Shown here one piece after another: positions 9,802-19,895 of a DNA stretch of 64,000 nt. Source of the stretch: Oscillospiraceae bacterium (lineage in GTDB: Bacteria; Bacillota; Clostridia; TANB77; CAG-508); assembly GCA_009778695.1 (NCBI GenBank), contig WRFS01000001.1, forward strand, positions 1 to 64,000, written 5' to 3'. The number at the start of each line of letters is the position of its first letter. Position 1 is the first letter of the stretch. The notes below the pieces were generated by a model, which worked only from the letters and a program-made list of their open reading frames with translations, was not told the origin of the DNA and did not search any database. Both the position numbers and the translations under genes were made by a program.

Positions 9802-10463
9802 TGGGACAAAAAATGCATCCACATGGATTGAGAATAGGTATAATTAAAGATTGGAGTTCAAAATGGTATGCTAATTCAAAAGATTTTGGAGATTATTTAG
9901 TTGAGGACCAAAAAATTCGCAAATATATAAAAACTAAATTATACTTAAGCGGAATTTCTAAGATAGAAATAGAAAGAACGGCTAAATTTGTGAAAGTTAA
10001 TGTATATACGGCAAAACCAGGATTAGTAATAGGAAAAGGTGGAGCTATATCAGAAGCGATAAAAACAGATTTACAAAAAATGATAAGAAAAGAAGTAAAC
10101 CTAAACATAGTTGAAGTAAAAAGTGTTGATTTGGATGCTCAATTAGTAGCAGAAAATATTTGTGCACAATTAGAGAAGAGAATATCTTTTAGAAGAGCTA
10201 TGAAACAATCTATGCAAAAGACGATGAAAACAGGAGCTTTAGGAATAAAAACCTCTGTATCTGGTAGATTAGGTGGTGCGGATATGGCAAGGACTGAGTT
10301 TTATAAAGAAGGAACAATTCCTTTGCAAACACTTAGAGCAGATATAGATTATGGATTTTCTGAAGCAAATACAACTTATGGAAAAATAGGTGTAAAAGTA
10401 TGGATATATAAAGGTGAAGTTCTTCCAAAGAAGAAAGCTAAGGTGGAAGGAGGAGAACATTAA
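9801..10463 (+). CDS. rpsC: Ribosomal protein S3
   Basis: 30S mRNA-entry protein, 220 residues. It begins [14 protein letters not shown] and has the KH motif [14 protein letters not shown] 9801 overlaps the rplV stop with AGAGGAG upstream. The C-terminal domain [11 protein letters not shown] is intact. It overlaps rplP by one base. Confidence 0.98.
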   Translation: MGQKMHPHGLRIGIIKDWSSKWYANSKDFGDYLVEDQKIRKYIKTKLYLSGISKIEIERTAKFVKVNVYTAKPGLVIGKGGAISEAIKTDLQKMIRKEVNLNIVEVKSVDLDAQLVAENICAQLEKRISFRRAMKQSMQKTMKTGALGIKTSVSGRLGGADMARTEFYKEGTIPLQTLRADIDYGFSEANTTYGKIGVKVWIYKGEVLPKKKAKVEGGEH

Positions 10464-11017
10464 TGCCAGTAATGCCAAAAAGAACAAAATATAGAAAAAT
10501 GCAAAAAGGTAGAAATAGAGGAAAAGCCACAAGAGGTAACAAAGTAACAGAAGGCGAATTTGGACTACAAGCAATGGAGGGCGGATTAATAACAGCAAAT
10601 CAAATAGAATCTGCACGTATTGCTATGACTCGTTTTACCAAAAGAGGTGGAAAAGTTTGGATAAAGATATTTCCAGACAAACCAATATCTAAAAAGCCAG
10701 CTGAAACTCGTATGGGTAAAGGTAAAGGTGCAGTTGAATATTGGGTAGCAGTAGTAAAACCAGGAAGAGTAATGTTTGAAATAGCAGGAATTTCTGAAGA
10801 AACCGCAAAAGAAGCTTTAAGGCGTGCAATGCATAAATTACCAATAAAAACAAAATTTTTAGTAAAAGAAGGATTTATTGCAGGTAAAACTAAATCAATA
10901 TGGGCAGATTATATACAAAAAGAAGTTGAAGTAGTGGCACCAGTAGCTGAAGAGGCAACAGGAGATAATGTATCTCAAGAAAATGAAACGGATGGTGATA
11001 GTGATGAAGATAAATAA
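10463..11017 (+). CDS. rplP: Ribosomal protein L16 with acidic C-terminal tail
   Basis: 50S protein contacting A-site tRNA. The canonical domain [17 protein letters not shown] to about residue 145 is followed by about 40 extra residues rich in Glu/Asp/Val (ends DGDSDEDK). Typical L16 ends near 137-147 residues, so 184 is long. The extension overlaps the start of rpmC by 14 bases. Confidence 0.96.
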   Translation: MPVMPKRTKYRKMQKGRNRGKATRGNKVTEGEFGLQAMEGGLITANQIESARIAMTRFTKRGGKVWIKIFPDKPISKKPAETRMGKGKGAVEYWVAVVKPGRVMFEIAGISEETAKEALRRAMHKLPIKTKFLVKEGFIAGKTKSIWADYIQKEVEVVAPVAEEATGDNVSQENETDGDSDEDK

Positions 11018-11204
11018 GATAAAAGAAATGTCTTCACCAGATTTAGAAAAGGAGCTAGGAGAGCTAAAAACAGAATTATTTAAATTAAGATTTAGCTTAG
11101 CAACAAATGGACTAGAAAATCCTATGAAAATTAAAGCAGTTAAAAAAGATATAGCAAGAATAAAAACTGTTTTAAGAGAAAGAGAAATGAAAATCGAAAA
11201 TTGA
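11004..11204 (+). CDS. rpmC: Ribosomal protein L29
   Basis: Two-helix 50S protein, 66 residues, with [22 protein letters not shown] 11004 is chosen because it gives the standard length. It lies inside the rplP tail without a strong separate SD, so translation is probably coupled to L16. Confidence 0.93.
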   Translation: MKINKIKEMSSPDLEKELGELKTELFKLRFSLATNGLENPMKIKAVKKDIARIKTVLREREMKIEN

Positions 11205-11268
11205 GAAGTGAGACATGAGAGCTGAGAAAGGCATAGTAGGAATATAGAGTGGAGATAAGCGTTGCCAT

Positions 11269-11294
11269 TGTAGGGGCGGGGCTTGCTCCGTCCA
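11269..11294. repeat. GTAGGGG palindromic unit
   Basis: TGTAGGGG followed by the palindromic core GCGGGGCTTGCTCCGTCC, between rpmC and rpsQ. Confidence 0.85.
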
Positions 11295-11328
11295 AGGATA
11301 TGATTATAGGAGAAAAAAGGAGGTAGTT

Positions 11329-11622
11329 ATGGAAAAAAAGCAAGAAGAAAGAAATCTTCGCAAAGTAATGATTGGTATAGTAAAGTCAAACAAAATGGAT
11401 AAGACAGTAGTAGTAGCGGTAGAGAAAAATGTTAGACATCCAAAATACGGAAAAATAATGAAAAGAACATATAAATTAAAAGCTCATGACGAAGAAAACA
11501 AATGTGAAATAGGAGATAAAATTAAAGTAATGGAGACAAGACCATTATCAAAGGAAAAAAGATGGAGAGTTATTGAAATACTTGAAAAGGCTCAGATTAA
11601 AATAAATATTAAGGAGGAATAA
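11329..11622 (+). CDS. rpsQ: Ribosomal protein S17
   Basis: 30S OB-fold primary binder of 16S rRNA, 97 residues. Signatures are [17 protein letters not shown] and [29 protein letters not shown] precedes ATG 11329. The ribosomal order is kept, but the 124-base gap before it holds a palindromic unit. Confidence 0.97.
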   Translation: MEKKQEERNLRKVMIGIVKSNKMDKTVVVAVEKNVRHPKYGKIMKRTYKLKAHDEENKCEIGDKIKVMETRPLSKEKRWRVIEILEKAQIKINIKEE

Positions 11623-11626
11623 ACTT

Positions 11627-11995
11627 ATGGTACAGCAACAAACAAGATTAAAAGTAGCAGATAACACTGGCGCAAAAGAAATAATGTGTATCAGATGTTT
11701 AGGCGGATCTCTTAAAAGATATGCTAATGTTGGAGATGTAATAGTTGCTTCTGTTAAAACTGCAACGCCAGGTGGAGTTGTTTCAAAAGGTGATGTTGTA
11801 AAAGCTGTTGTAGTTAGAACGAAAAAAGGTGTAAGAAGAGAAGATGGTTCATATTTAAAATTTGATGAAAATGCAGCGGTGATAATTCGTGATGATAAAA
11901 CTCCAAGGGGTACGCGTATATTTGGACCAATAGCAAGAGAACTAAGAGACAAAGATTATATGAAGATTATATCATTAGCTCCTGAGGTGCTATAA
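11627..11995 (+). CDS. rplN: Ribosomal protein L14
   Basis: 50S intersubunit-bridge protein, 122 residues, starting [18 protein letters not shown] and ending with the conserved [18 protein letters not shown] lies upstream. Only four bases from rpsQ. Confidence 0.98.
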   Translation: MVQQQTRLKVADNTGAKEIMCIRCLGGSLKRYANVGDVIVASVKTATPGGVVSKGDVVKAVVVRTKKGVRREDGSYLKFDENAAVIIRDDKTPRGTRIFGPIARELRDKDYMKIISLAPEVL

Positions 11996-12018
11996 AACGA
12001 ATGAAAAGTGATAAGTAA

Positions 12019-12136
12019 TGTCATTCTGAGTGTTGCTACAAAGGATATCTTACGAAGAATCCCATATTGAAAGGGTAGTAAGTTAAAAGTAAGAGATCCT
12101 TCGTAAGTAAGTCTATGAAGTAAGTCTCAGGATGAC
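12019..12136. repeat. TGTCATTCTGAG dispersed repeat, copy D2
   Basis: Ends TGTCATTCTGAG and CTCAGGATGACG are near-perfect inverted repeats. The inner part has GAAGAATC and GATCCTTCGTAAG. It lies between rplN and rplX. Confidence 0.85.
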
Positions 12137-12178
12137 GACAAAAAATAAAAACAATAAAAAAGGAGGGAAAAATCCTAA

Positions 12179-12487
12179 ATGAAAATAAAAAAAGGTGATA
12201 CAGTACAAGTTTTATCAGGAAATGATAAAGGGAAAAAAGGCGAAGTATTAACTGTTCTACCTGCGGCTGAAAAAATTATTGCCAAAGGAATAAATGTGAG
12301 AAAAAGACATGTAAAACCTAAAAAACAAGGAGCAGAAGGTGGAATTCTATCAATAGAATCTCCAATTCATGTTTCTAAAGTTGGTGTTATGTGTTCAAAA
12401 TGTGATAAACCAGTAAGAGTGGGTATAAAAATAGAAGAAGATAAAAAAGTAAGAGTCTGTAAAAAATGTGGTGCAGAAATAAAATAA
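12179..12487 (+). CDS. rplX: Ribosomal protein L24
   Basis: 50S assembly initiator with a KOW motif (VQVLSGNDKGKKGEVL), 102 residues. The C-terminal half has a CSKCDKPVRVG...CKKCG pair of CxxC motifs, a zinc-ribbon-like form common in Firmicutes L24. GGAGGGAAA precedes the start. Confidence 0.97.
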   Translation: MKIKKGDTVQVLSGNDKGKKGEVLTVLPAAEKIIAKGINVRKRHVKPKKQGAEGGILSIESPIHVSKVGVMCSKCDKPVRVGIKIEEDKKVRVCKKCGAEIK

Positions 12488-12500
12488 GGAGGCTTAATAA

Positions 12501-13052
12501 ATGGAAAAATTGAAAGAACTTTATGAAAAAGAAGTAAGACCGAAATTGATGGAAAAGTTTGGATACACTTCTGTAATGCAAGTGCCAAAATTAGAAAAGG
12601 TAGTTATTAATGTAGGTCTAGGGGATGTAAAAGACAGTCCAAAGATACTAGAACATACAATAAATGATATAGAATTAATAGCTGGACAAAAACCAATTGT
12701 AACAAAATCAAAAAAATCAATAGCTGCTTTCAAATTAAGAGAAGGTGTAAGTATAGGTTGCAAAGTTACATTAAGATCAGGCAAAATGTATGATTTTGTT
12801 TATAAATTATTTAATGTAGCACTTCCTAGAGTAAGAGATTTTAGAGGAGTTTCAGCAAAATCTTTTGATGGCAGAGGAAACTTTTCAATAGGAATTAAAG
12901 AACAATTGATATTTCCAGAAATTGAATATGATAAAATAGATAAATTAAGAGGTATGGATATAATAATTGTAACAACAGCTAAGACAGATGAAGAAGCAAA
13001 AGAATTATTAAAGTTATTAGGAATGCCGTTTGAAAATGAGGAAAGGAGGTAA
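12501..13052 (+). CDS. rplE: Ribosomal protein L5
   Basis: 5S rRNA-binding 50S protein, 183 residues. [26 protein letters not shown] and [11 protein letters not shown] are family signatures. AAGGAGG is directly upstream. Two bases separate it from rpsN. Confidence 0.98.
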   Translation: MEKLKELYEKEVRPKLMEKFGYTSVMQVPKLEKVVINVGLGDVKDSPKILEHTINDIELIAGQKPIVTKSKKSIAAFKLREGVSIGCKVTLRSGKMYDFVYKLFNVALPRVRDFRGVSAKSFDGRGNFSIGIKEQLIFPEIEYDKIDKLRGMDIIIVTTAKTDEEAKELLKLLGMPFENEERR

Positions 13053-13054
13053 TT

Positions 13055-13240
13055 ATGGCAAAAACTTCATTAAAGGTAAAACAACAAAAACCACAAAAAT
13101 TTAAAACTAGGGAGTATAATAGATGTAAATTATGTGGAAGACCACATGCTTATATAAGAAAATTTGGAATTTGTCGTGTATGCTTTAGAGAATTGGCACA
13201 TAAGGGCGAAATTCCAGGAGTTAAAAAATCAAGTTGGTGA
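13055..13240 (+). CDS. rpsZ: Ribosomal protein S14, zinc type
   Basis: Short 61-residue S14 with two CxxC pairs (CKLCGRPH and CRVCFREL), so the Zn-binding form rather than the longer Zn-free form. GGAGGT lies within the rplE end. Short ACTAGAG units follow it. Confidence 0.97.
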   Translation: MAKTSLKVKQQKPQKFKTREYNRCKLCGRPHAYIRKFGICRVCFRELAHKGEIPGVKKSSW

Positions 13241-13296
13241 TCTAGAGACTAGAGAATAGAAACTAGAGACTAGAATAATAGAAGGAGGTACAGTAA

Positions 13297-13695
13297 ATGA
13301 ATACTACTGATCCAATAGCAGATATGTTAACAAGAATTAGGAATGCAAACAAAGGAAAGTGTAAAACAGTGGATATTCCTAAGTCAAGTATAAAAAGTGC
13401 AATAGCACAGATATTACAGGAAGAAGGATTTATAAAATCATACCAAGAAATTGACAATGATACACAAGGTATTATTAGGATTATCTTAAAGTATGACGAA
13501 AAAGGAAATAAAGTTATAGCTGGTTTAAAAAGAATTAGTAAACCAGGTTTAAGAATTTATGCGGCAAAGGAAGAATTGCCAAAGGTACTTAATGGTTTAG
13601 GAATAGCTGTAATTTCAACTTCAAAAGGATTAATGACAGATAAAAAAGCAAGAGCAAACAATGTAGGGGGAGAAGTACTTGCTTATATATGGTAA
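13297..13695 (+). CDS. rpsH: Ribosomal protein S8
   Basis: 16S rRNA binder and classical spc-operon repressor, 132 residues. [15 protein letters not shown] at the N-terminus and the conserved [14 protein letters not shown] near the C-terminus. GGAGGT upstream of ATG 13297. Confidence 0.98.
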   Translation: MNTTDPIADMLTRIRNANKGKCKTVDIPKSSIKSAIAQILQEEGFIKSYQEIDNDTQGIIRIILKYDEKGNKVIAGLKRISKPGLRIYAAKEELPKVLNGLGIAVISTSKGLMTDKKARANNVGGEVLAYIW

Positions 13696-13715
13696 ATTAG
13701 AAGTTAGATATTAGA

Positions 13716-13742
13716 TGTAGGGGAGGGGCTTGCTCCGCCCTA
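13716..13742. repeat. GTAGGGG palindromic unit
   Basis: TGTAGGGGAGGGGCTTGCTC followed by CGCCCTA, between rpsH and rplF. Confidence 0.8.
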
Positions 13743-13766
13743 AGAGGAAAAGGAGGTAGAGGCAAA

Positions 13767-14306
13767 ATGTCAAGAATAGGAAAAAGTCCAATAACAGTAC
13801 CAGCAGGAGTAGAAATAACATTAAAAAATCAAACAATTACAGTAAAGGGACCAAAAGGTACATTAACAAGGGAATTACATAAGAATGTAGAAGTAACAAT
13901 TGATAATAATGTAATTACAGTTAAAAGACCTGATGATGATAAATTTAATAGAGGGTTACATGGTTTAACGAGGACCTTAATAAATAACATGATATTAGGT
14001 GTTACTGAAGAGTTTACAAAAGAGTTAGAAGTAAATGGTATTGGATATAGGGCATCAAAAAAAGGAAATACATTAGTTCTTGCAGTTGGGTATTCACATC
14101 CAGTGGAAATAGCAGAACCAACGGGAATTAAAATAGAAGTTCCAAATCCAAACCAGATTATAGTAAAAGGTATAGATAAAGAGCTAGTTGGGCAAATAGC
14201 AGCAATTATAAGGAGTAAGAGAGAACCAGAGGTATATAAAGGTAAGGGCATTAAATATGCTGATGAACATATACGTCGTAAAGAAGGAAAGACAGGAAAG
14301 AAATAG
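13767..14306 (+). CDS. rplF: Ribosomal protein L6
   Basis: 50S protein near the sarcin-ricin loop, 179 residues. [16 protein letters not shown] start and C-terminal signature [21 protein letters not shown] precedes the start. Confidence 0.98.
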   Translation: MSRIGKSPITVPAGVEITLKNQTITVKGPKGTLTRELHKNVEVTIDNNVITVKRPDDDKFNRGLHGLTRTLINNMILGVTEEFTKELEVNGIGYRASKKGNTLVLAVGYSHPVEIAEPTGIKIEVPNPNQIIVKGIDKELVGQIAAIIRSKREPEVYKGKGIKYADEHIRRKEGKTGKK

Positions 14307-14314
14307 GATGTATG

Positions 14315-14345
14315 TGTAGGGGTTGCATGGCATGCAACCCGTACA
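14315..14345. repeat. GTAGGGG palindromic unit with TGTA/TACA ends
   Basis: GGGTTGCAT pairs with ATGCAACCC across a two-base loop, and the outer TGTA pairs with TACA. Located between rplF and rplR. Confidence 0.85.
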
Positions 14346-14367
14346 AAAATAGAAAGGGGCAGAATAA

Positions 14368-14727
14368 ATGATTAAACAGATAGATAGAAAGCAAGAAAGA
14401 ATAAGAAGGCATAAAAGAGTTCGTAACAAACTAAATGGCACACCTGAAAGACCAAGGCTTTGTGTATTTAGAAGTAATTCAAATTTATATGTTCAAATTA
14501 TTGACGATACTAAAGGCATAACTTTAGTTAGTGCTTCTACATTAGATAAAGATATAAAGAATAAAAAAGCTAATTCAAGTGCGGCTAAAGAAGTAGGAGA
14601 ATCAATAGCTAAAAAGGCGAAGGAAAACAATATAACAAAAGTTGTTTTCGATAGAGGTGGATATATTTATCATGGAGTAGTAAAAAGTTTGGCAGAATCA
14701 GCAAGAGAAGCAGGGTTAGAATTTTAG
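14368..14727 (+). CDS. rplR: Ribosomal protein L18
   Basis: 5S rRNA-binding protein, 119 residues. [18 protein letters not shown] and [17 protein letters not shown] are conserved. GAAAGGGG precedes the start, a weaker SD than its neighbours. Confidence 0.98.
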   Translation: MIKQIDRKQERIRRHKRVRNKLNGTPERPRLCVFRSNSNLYVQIIDDTKGITLVSASTLDKDIKNKKANSSAAKEVGESIAKKAKENNITKVVFDRGGYIYHGVVKSLAESAREAGLEF

Positions 14728-14736
14728 GAGGTAATT

Positions 14737-15237
14737 ATGGAGAGAGTGGAAGAAAAAGCAGTTCAAGAGTTAAAAGAAAAAGTAATAGCTATTAGTAGAG
14801 TTGCAAAAGTTGTAAAAGGTGGTAGAACTTTTAGATTTAGTGCTGTTGTGGCAGTTGGAGACGAAAGTGGACATATTGGAATAGGAAATGGAAAAGCAGC
14901 CGAAGTTCCAGATGCAATTAAGAAAGCTATTGAAGAAGCAAAAAAGAATTTAATAAAAGTTCCTATTGTTGGAACAACTGTACCACACGAATATGTAGGC
15001 AGATTTGGTAGTGCAAGTGTATTATTAAAACCAGGAGCAGAAGGTTCTGGACTTATAGCTGGTGGCAGCGTAAGACCTGTTTTAGAATTAGCAGGTTATA
15101 GAGATATAAAAACTAAAGTTATAGGTACAAACAATCCAAGAAACGTGGTATTGGCTACGCTTAACGCTTTGCAAAATATGCACACAGTTGAACAAGTTGC
15201 AATGAGAAGAGGAAAGAAAGTAGAAGAAATAATTTAA
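14737..15237 (+). CDS. rpsE: Ribosomal protein S5
   Basis: 30S accuracy protein, 166 residues. [18 protein letters not shown] and [20 protein letters not shown] are family signatures. AGGAGGT upstream. rpmD (L30) would be expected next but is absent. Confidence 0.98.
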   Translation: MERVEEKAVQELKEKVIAISRVAKVVKGGRTFRFSAVVAVGDESGHIGIGNGKAAEVPDAIKKAIEEAKKNLIKVPIVGTTVPHEYVGRFGSASVLLKPGAEGSGLIAGGSVRPVLELAGYRDIKTKVIGTNNPRNVVLATLNALQNMHTVEQVAMRRGKKVEEII

Positions 15238-15307
15238 TTGAGGATAATATGAGGTCCCCAAAAGTATTTGCGAAGCAAAACTTTTAGGGGAGGAGGAGGT
15301 GAAATAA
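15238..15307. other. Gap where rpmD (L30) is normally found
   Basis: Only 70 bases separate rpsE from rplO. They hold a hairpin, CCCCAAAAGT...ACTTTTAGGGG (near 15255-15290), and an SD. No reading frame long enough for L30 (about 60 codons) fits. Confidence 0.85.
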
Positions 15308-15742
15308 GTGGAATTAGGTTCAATTAAAAGTAGAACAAAAAAGGTAACAAGAAGAAGAGTTGGGAGAGGTCCAGGTTCAGGTCTAGGAAAAACTTCAGGC
15401 AGAGGTCATAAAGGTCAAAAAGCGAGAACAGGTGGAGGAGTAAGACGAGGATTTGAAGGTGGACAAACACCATTATATAGAAGATTGCCTAAAAGAGGGT
15501 TTACAAATATTCATGCTAGAGATTATGTTGAAGTAACATTAACAATGCTTAATAAATCTAAGGCTAAAGAAATAACAGCTGAAACTTTATTAAGTGAAGG
15601 AATAATAACAAAAATTAATAATGGCATAGTCATATTAGGAACAGGAAATATAGAGAAATCAGTATCAGTAAAAGCAGTAAGATTCACAAAAGGAGCAAAA
15701 GCTAAAATAGAAGCTGCTGGAGGAAAGGTAGAGGTGAACTAA
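15308..15742 (+). CDS. rplO: Ribosomal protein L15
   Basis: 50S late-assembly protein, 144 residues, with the glycine-rich [20 protein letters not shown] and RRLPKRGF. Start is GTG 15308 after GGAGGAGGTG. Three bases from secY. Confidence 0.97.
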   Translation: MELGSIKSRTKKVTRRRVGRGPGSGLGKTSGRGHKGQKARTGGGVRRGFEGGQTPLYRRLPKRGFTNIHARDYVEVTLTMLNKSKAKEITAETLLSEGIITKINNGIVILGTGNIEKSVSVKAVRFTKGAKAKIEAAGGKVEVN

Positions 15743-15745
15743 TTA

Positions 15746-17068
15746 ATGTTTAAAACTATTTTAAATGCAATTAAAACTCCAGATGTTAGAAAGAAACTTT
15801 TATACACATTAGTTTTAATAGTTGTATTTAGGTTTGGATGTCACATATCTGTTGCAGGAGTGGATGTTGTGGGACTAAATAATGCCATGTCAGATTCATC
15901 TAACTCATTAGTTGGACTTATAGACTTAATATCAGGAGGAGCTTTTAGTAGATTTTCGATATTTGCAATGTCAATAACGCCATATATTACAGCCTCAATT
16001 ATCATTCAGTTAATGCAAATGATAATCCCTTCTTTAGATAAACTTGCAAAAGAGGGTGGAGAAGTTGGTAAACAAAAAATAAATAAATACACAAAAATAT
16101 TAACAATAGCTTTATCATTGATAGAATCAATAGGAATATATTTGTCATATAGCTCAAGCGGAGTATTTGTTTCACCAGGATTTTTAACAGCTGCAATGGT
16201 AGTACTTGGATTAGTAACAGGTACTGCAATACTAATGTGGCTTGGAGAACAAATAACAAAAAGAGGAATTGGGAATGGTATTTCAATGATTATTTTTGTT
16301 GGTATTGTTTCTAGGATGCCAAGTTTAATAACCTTGTTATGGGGTATGATATTTACTTCAACGGGATTTGACACAGTAGGATTAGTAAAAGGATTAGGAA
16401 TTTTAATAGGAGCTGGAATTTTAATAGCAGGTGTTGTATTTGTACAAACTGCTGAAAGAAGAGTACCAGTGCAATATGCAAAGAAAGTTGTAGGAAGGAA
16501 AATGTATGGAGGACAAAACACACATATTCCATTAAAATTAGCAATGGCAGGTGTTATTCCAATAATTTTTGCATCTTCATTTATGACTTTCCCAGCAATA
16601 ATAATACAAATATTTAATCATAATATAGCAAACCAATCAGGTATACTCGCTACTATCTATAAATTTTCATTAGCGACATCTTCAAGTGCAGTAGGAATAG
16701 GGTATATATGCGTTAACGCACTTGTATATTTATTATTAATAGTAGGATTCACATTCTTTTACACTTATGCGGTATTCAATCCTGCAGAAATATCAAACAA
16801 TATCAAGAAAAATGGTGGATTCATACCAGGGATTAGAGCTGGGAAACCAACAACAGACTATTTAGTATCAATAATAAGCAGATTAACATTATTTGGAGGT
16901 TTTTTCCTAGCAGTTATCGCTATATTGCCAATGTTCATTAAATTTGCAGGCTTAAATATAGCTTTTGGTGGAACATCAATATTAATCGTTGTAGGTGTTG
17001 TGTTGGAAATGATACAACAGTTAGAGTCTCAGTTAGTTATGAGGCACTACAAAGGCTTCTTGGAATAG
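15746..17068 (+). CDS. secY: Protein translocase subunit SecY
   Basis: Pore-forming subunit of the Sec channel in the cytoplasmic membrane, 440 residues with about ten hydrophobic segments. Family signatures are FGCHISVAGVD, FSIFAMSITPYITASIIIQL (second helix) and the C-terminal ESQLVMRHYKGFL. Standard place after rplO. Confidence 0.98.
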   Translation: MFKTILNAIKTPDVRKKLLYTLVLIVVFRFGCHISVAGVDVVGLNNAMSDSSNSLVGLIDLISGGAFSRFSIFAMSITPYITASIIIQLMQMIIPSLDKLAKEGGEVGKQKINKYTKILTIALSLIESIGIYLSYSSSGVFVSPGFLTAAMVVLGLVTGTAILMWLGEQITKRGIGNGISMIIFVGIVSRMPSLITLLWGMIFTSTGFDTVGLVKGLGILIGAGILIAGVVFVQTAERRVPVQYAKKVVGRKMYGGQNTHIPLKLAMAGVIPIIFASSFMTFPAIIIQIFNHNIANQSGILATIYKFSLATSSSAVGIGYICVNALVYLLLIVGFTFFYTYAVFNPAEISNNIKKNGGFIPGIRAGKPTTDYLVSIISRLTLFGGFFLAVIAILPMFIKFAGLNIAFGGTSILIVVGVVLEMIQQLESQLVMRHYKGFLE

Positions 17069-17098
17069 CATGTTTGATATTTTGCAAATCATTAGGAA

Positions 17099-17121
17099 TG
17101 TAGGGGCACATTGTTCGCCCG
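17099..17121. repeat. GTAGGGG palindromic unit, shortened
   Basis: TGTAGGGGCACATTGTTCGC with a partial palindromic core between secY and the orphan gene. Confidence 0.6.
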
Positions 17122-17172
17122 AAACTGTGAAATTGGGTGTGTGAAATATAACCTAGGAAAGAAGGGGTAGTA

Positions 17173-17754
17173 ATGATAAAATTATTGGAAGACTTACCAA
17201 AGGTATTGGAAGAAACAGGATATAATAGAAAATATACTGGCGAACAAAACTTGAGGTGGGTTGATTCAGAAACAAAAAGAACGAGAGGTCTTGGATTTAC
17301 TCGTAACGAGAGTCATTTTATATTAAGAGAATTTGAACCCAATAATATATACAGTTCATGGCCGTTTTCTAAGGATACTACCGCTGAGGTAAATTATACT
17401 CCTTTAAAAGTTGGTATTAATATGAGGGTTATGAAAAAACTTCCCGAAGATTTTACAGCATATAGTAATTTCTTATTGAAAGAGTCAAAAGACATTGTAG
17501 GGCAACTTGTAATATTTAAGAGTAACTTCGAGCGTATATTTGTCGGAGTTGAAAATGGAGAAGTAAAGAATGAGTTGGTAAAAGAAAAAAATGATAAAAG
17601 TTTACAGATTACAGATGAAGATAAAGAACTTGTGCAACAGTTACTACAGTCAAATTCTAACACAATACCTACTAAATCAGATTTTGACTTTTGTGCAGAA
17701 CAGATGGAAAAGACGAAGAATACGCCTGTACACAGCGGACATGAAGAATTATAG
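17173..17754 (+). CDS. Hypothetical 193-residue protein
   Basis: Soluble, charged, no membrane segment or signal. I recognise no family. ATG 17173 follows GAAAGAAGGGG. It interrupts the usual secY-adk order and is followed by the composite repeat at 17801, so it may have been inserted in the ribosomal operon with or near repeat material. No in-frame CGG. Confidence 0.75.
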   Translation: MIKLLEDLPKVLEETGYNRKYTGEQNLRWVDSETKRTRGLGFTRNESHFILREFEPNNIYSSWPFSKDTTAEVNYTPLKVGINMRVMKKLPEDFTAYSNFLLKESKDIVGQLVIFKSNFERIFVGVENGEVKNELVKEKNDKSLQITDEDKELVQQLLQSNSNTIPTKSDFDFCAEQMEKTKNTPVHSGHEEL

Positions 17755-17786
17755 CAACATAGCCTTTGGGTGACACTTATGTGTGT

Positions 17787-18006
17787 AGAGTAGCGTGCAA
17801 TGCTGTCAATTTAAGGAAAAGGATTGTATATGTAGGGGCGAACATCGTTCGTCCGAGACTAGAGGAGTTTGATAAAATTATTGAAAAACGAGATAATTAT
17901 AGTGCAGGGCGAACAATGTTCGCCCCTACAACAGCGACAATATTCCCTTAAGTTGACAGCATTAGAATACCTACCACGGAAGCGAGCTATTGCAGTTGAT
18001 TTCTAA
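17787..18006. repeat. Composite repeat F1 with hairpin-family ends
   Basis: TGCTGTCAATTTAAGG (17801) and CTTAAGTTGACAGCA (ends 17961) form terminal inverted repeats. Inside are two opposed GTAGGGGCGAACAT units (about 17831 and 17908). Outside are GTAGAGTAGCG (left) and GGAAGCGAGCTATTGCAG (right), which match the basal flanks of the long hairpin family. A second copy of the inner part is at 37155. Confidence 0.8.
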
Positions 18007-18029
18007 AGAAGAGAGGAGCAAACAAACAT

Positions 18030-18704
18030 ATGTACATAATAATGTTAGGCACACCAGGAAGTGGAAAAGGAACCGTCGGAGAAATAATCTCTAAAGCATT
18101 AGATTTAGCCCACATTTCCACAGGAGATATTTTTAGAGAATACATCAACAATGGAAGCGAATTAGGAAAACAAATACAAGACTACATGTTAAGCGGATTA
18201 CTAGTTCCTGATGAACTCACAATAAAAGTAATTTACGATAGACTACAACAAAAAGATGTGAAATATGGAGCTTTATTAGATGGATATCCACGAACCAAGA
18301 TACAAGCACAAAAACTAGATGAATTTTTAGAATCAAAACAAGAAAAGATAGATTACGCTCTATATTTGAATGTGGAAGAAAAAATTATTTTAGATAGAAT
18401 TCTTAAAAGAAGAATCTGTAGCAATAATAAATGCAGGGCAATATATAATTTAGAATATAAAAAGCCTAAAGTAGAAAACATATGCGATAAATGTGGAAGT
18501 CCTTTGATTCAAAGAAAGGACGATAATGAAGAAATATTTAAACAACGACTTGAAGTATATAAAGAAACTGCACCAGCGATAATAGATTATTACAGAAGAA
18601 CTGGAGTGCTACATACTAAAAATATTACAGAAGCAAATCATAAAACGTCTATGGAGGTTGCAGAGGAATTTATTATGGAAGTAAGAAATAAGTTAATTAT
18701 GTAG
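18030..18704 (+). CDS. adk: Adenylate kinase, zinc-lid type
   Basis: Cytosolic AMP + ATP to 2 ADP. P-loop GTPGSGKGT (7-15), DGYPRT in the core, and a lid with four cysteines (C130, C135, C152, C155), the Zn-binding form. 224 residues. GAGGAG precedes ATG 18030. It sits between secY and map as in many Firmicutes, but is separated from both by repeats. Confidence 0.97.
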   Translation: MYIIMLGTPGSGKGTVGEIISKALDLAHISTGDIFREYINNGSELGKQIQDYMLSGLLVPDELTIKVIYDRLQQKDVKYGALLDGYPRTKIQAQKLDEFLESKQEKIDYALYLNVEEKIILDRILKRRICSNNKCRAIYNLEYKKPKVENICDKCGSPLIQRKDDNEEIFKQRLEVYKETAPAIIDYYRRTGVLHTKNITEANHKTSMEVAEEFIMEVRNKLIM

Positions 18705-18816
18705 AATAGCGCGAGTGGTGGTAATATATTTTTTTTAGGAGGATACGAGTGGGAATCACTTGGGGGAGCCTAAAAAAAATATATTACCACCACGGGAGCG
18801 AACTATTGTGGTCGAT
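18701..18816. repeat. Long covarying hairpin, copy A2
   Basis: Arm 18715-18739 pairs perfectly with 18769-18793. The stem is identical to copy A1 and the apical loop differs by one base (GGGGGAG for GGAGGAG). Flanks GTAGAATAGCGCGA and GGGAGCGAACTATT. It overlaps the adk stop and precedes map by 45 bases. Confidence 0.92.
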
Positions 18817-18860
18817 TTTTTATGGGAAGCACATTTGAAGTTCAAAATTAGAGGTAAATA

Positions 18861-19628
18861 ATGGTAACAATTAAGTCAGATAGAGAAATAAAATTAATGA
18901 GGGAAGCGTGTAAAACTGCATTAGAGGTTCAGCGTGAAATAGAAAAAAACATAAAACCTGGAATTTCAACGAAACAATTAGATGAAATTGCGGAAAGAAC
19001 AATTTCAAAATTGGGAGCAATACCAGCACAAAAAAATTATCCAAGTATTTATAATGATGTACCTGCGTTTCCTGCAACAATATGTGTTTCTGTAAATGAC
19101 GAAGTAATACATGGGATTCCTTCAAAAAAACAAATTATAAAAGACGGTGATATAGTTAGCATAGATTTAGTCATTTGCAAAAATGGGTTTCATGGAGATT
19201 GTGCGAGAACTTATTTAGTTGGGAACGTAGACGAAAAAGCAAAAGAATTAGTAGAAATAACCAAACAAGCATTTTTTGAAGGAATAAAGTTTGCAAAAAA
19301 AGGAAATCGACTAGGCGATGTAAGCTATGCAATAGGAAGTTTTATAGAAAAAAAAGGATTTTCAGTCGTTAAAGAATTTCAAGGTCACGGAATAGGAAGA
19401 CAAATGCATGAAGAACCCGGCATTCCAAACCATGGAAAACCAAATAAAGGAATAAAGTTATTACCGGGTATGACATTAGCAATAGAACCGATGGTAATAC
19501 AGGGAAGCCCTGGTGTTGTTGAATTAGACGACGGTTGGACAATTGTAACTGAAGATGGTAGTTTATCTGCACATTATGAAAATACAATTTTAATTACAGA
19601 AAACCAGCCAGAAATATTGACAATATGA
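18861..19628 (+). CDS. map: Methionine aminopeptidase, type I
   Basis: Removes initiator Met from nascent chains. 255 residues. Metal ligands sit in DLVICKNGFHGDCAR, GHGIGRQMHEEP and TEDGSLSAHYENT. The region HGIPS is also conserved. The SD is modest (AGAGGT). Located between adk and infA as expected. Confidence 0.97.
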   Translation: MVTIKSDREIKLMREACKTALEVQREIEKNIKPGISTKQLDEIAERTISKLGAIPAQKNYPSIYNDVPAFPATICVSVNDEVIHGIPSKKQIIKDGDIVSIDLVICKNGFHGDCARTYLVGNVDEKAKELVEITKQAFFEGIKFAKKGNRLGDVSYAIGSFIEKKGFSVVKEFQGHGIGRQMHEEPGIPNHGKPNKGIKLLPGMTLAIEPMVIQGSPGVVELDDGWTIVTEDGSLSAHYENTILITENQPEILTI

Positions 19629-19673
19629 GTTAATTAATATATAATATATAAATTATGGAAAAGAGGTATTAGT

Positions 19674-19892
19674 TTGGCTAAGGATGATGTTATTGAAGTA
19701 GAAGGTATTGTAATAGAAGCATTACCGAATACTAATTTTAAAGTGCAACTCGAAAATGGGCATGTTGTATTAGCTCATATATCTGGGAAATTAAGGATGA
19801 ATTATATAAAAATATTGTCAGGTGATAAAGTAAAAATTGAACTTTCACCATATGACTTAACAAGAGGAAGAATTACTTGGAGGGACAAATAA
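19674..19892 (+). CDS. infA: Translation initiation factor IF-1
   Basis: OB-fold factor that blocks the A site during initiation, 72 residues: [20 protein letters not shown] and [13 protein letters not shown]. Start is TTG 19674 with AAAAGAGG upstream; MAKDD fits the family N-terminus. Confidence 0.97.
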   Translation: MAKDDVIEVEGIVIEALPNTNFKVQLENGHVVLAHISGKLRMNYIKILSGDKVKIELSPYDLTRGRITWRDK

Positions 19893-19895
19893 AAA

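Noticed and set aside
16002-16521. Antisense open frames inside secY and other ribosomal genes
   Set aside because: They are mirror frames of conserved genes with no start signals.
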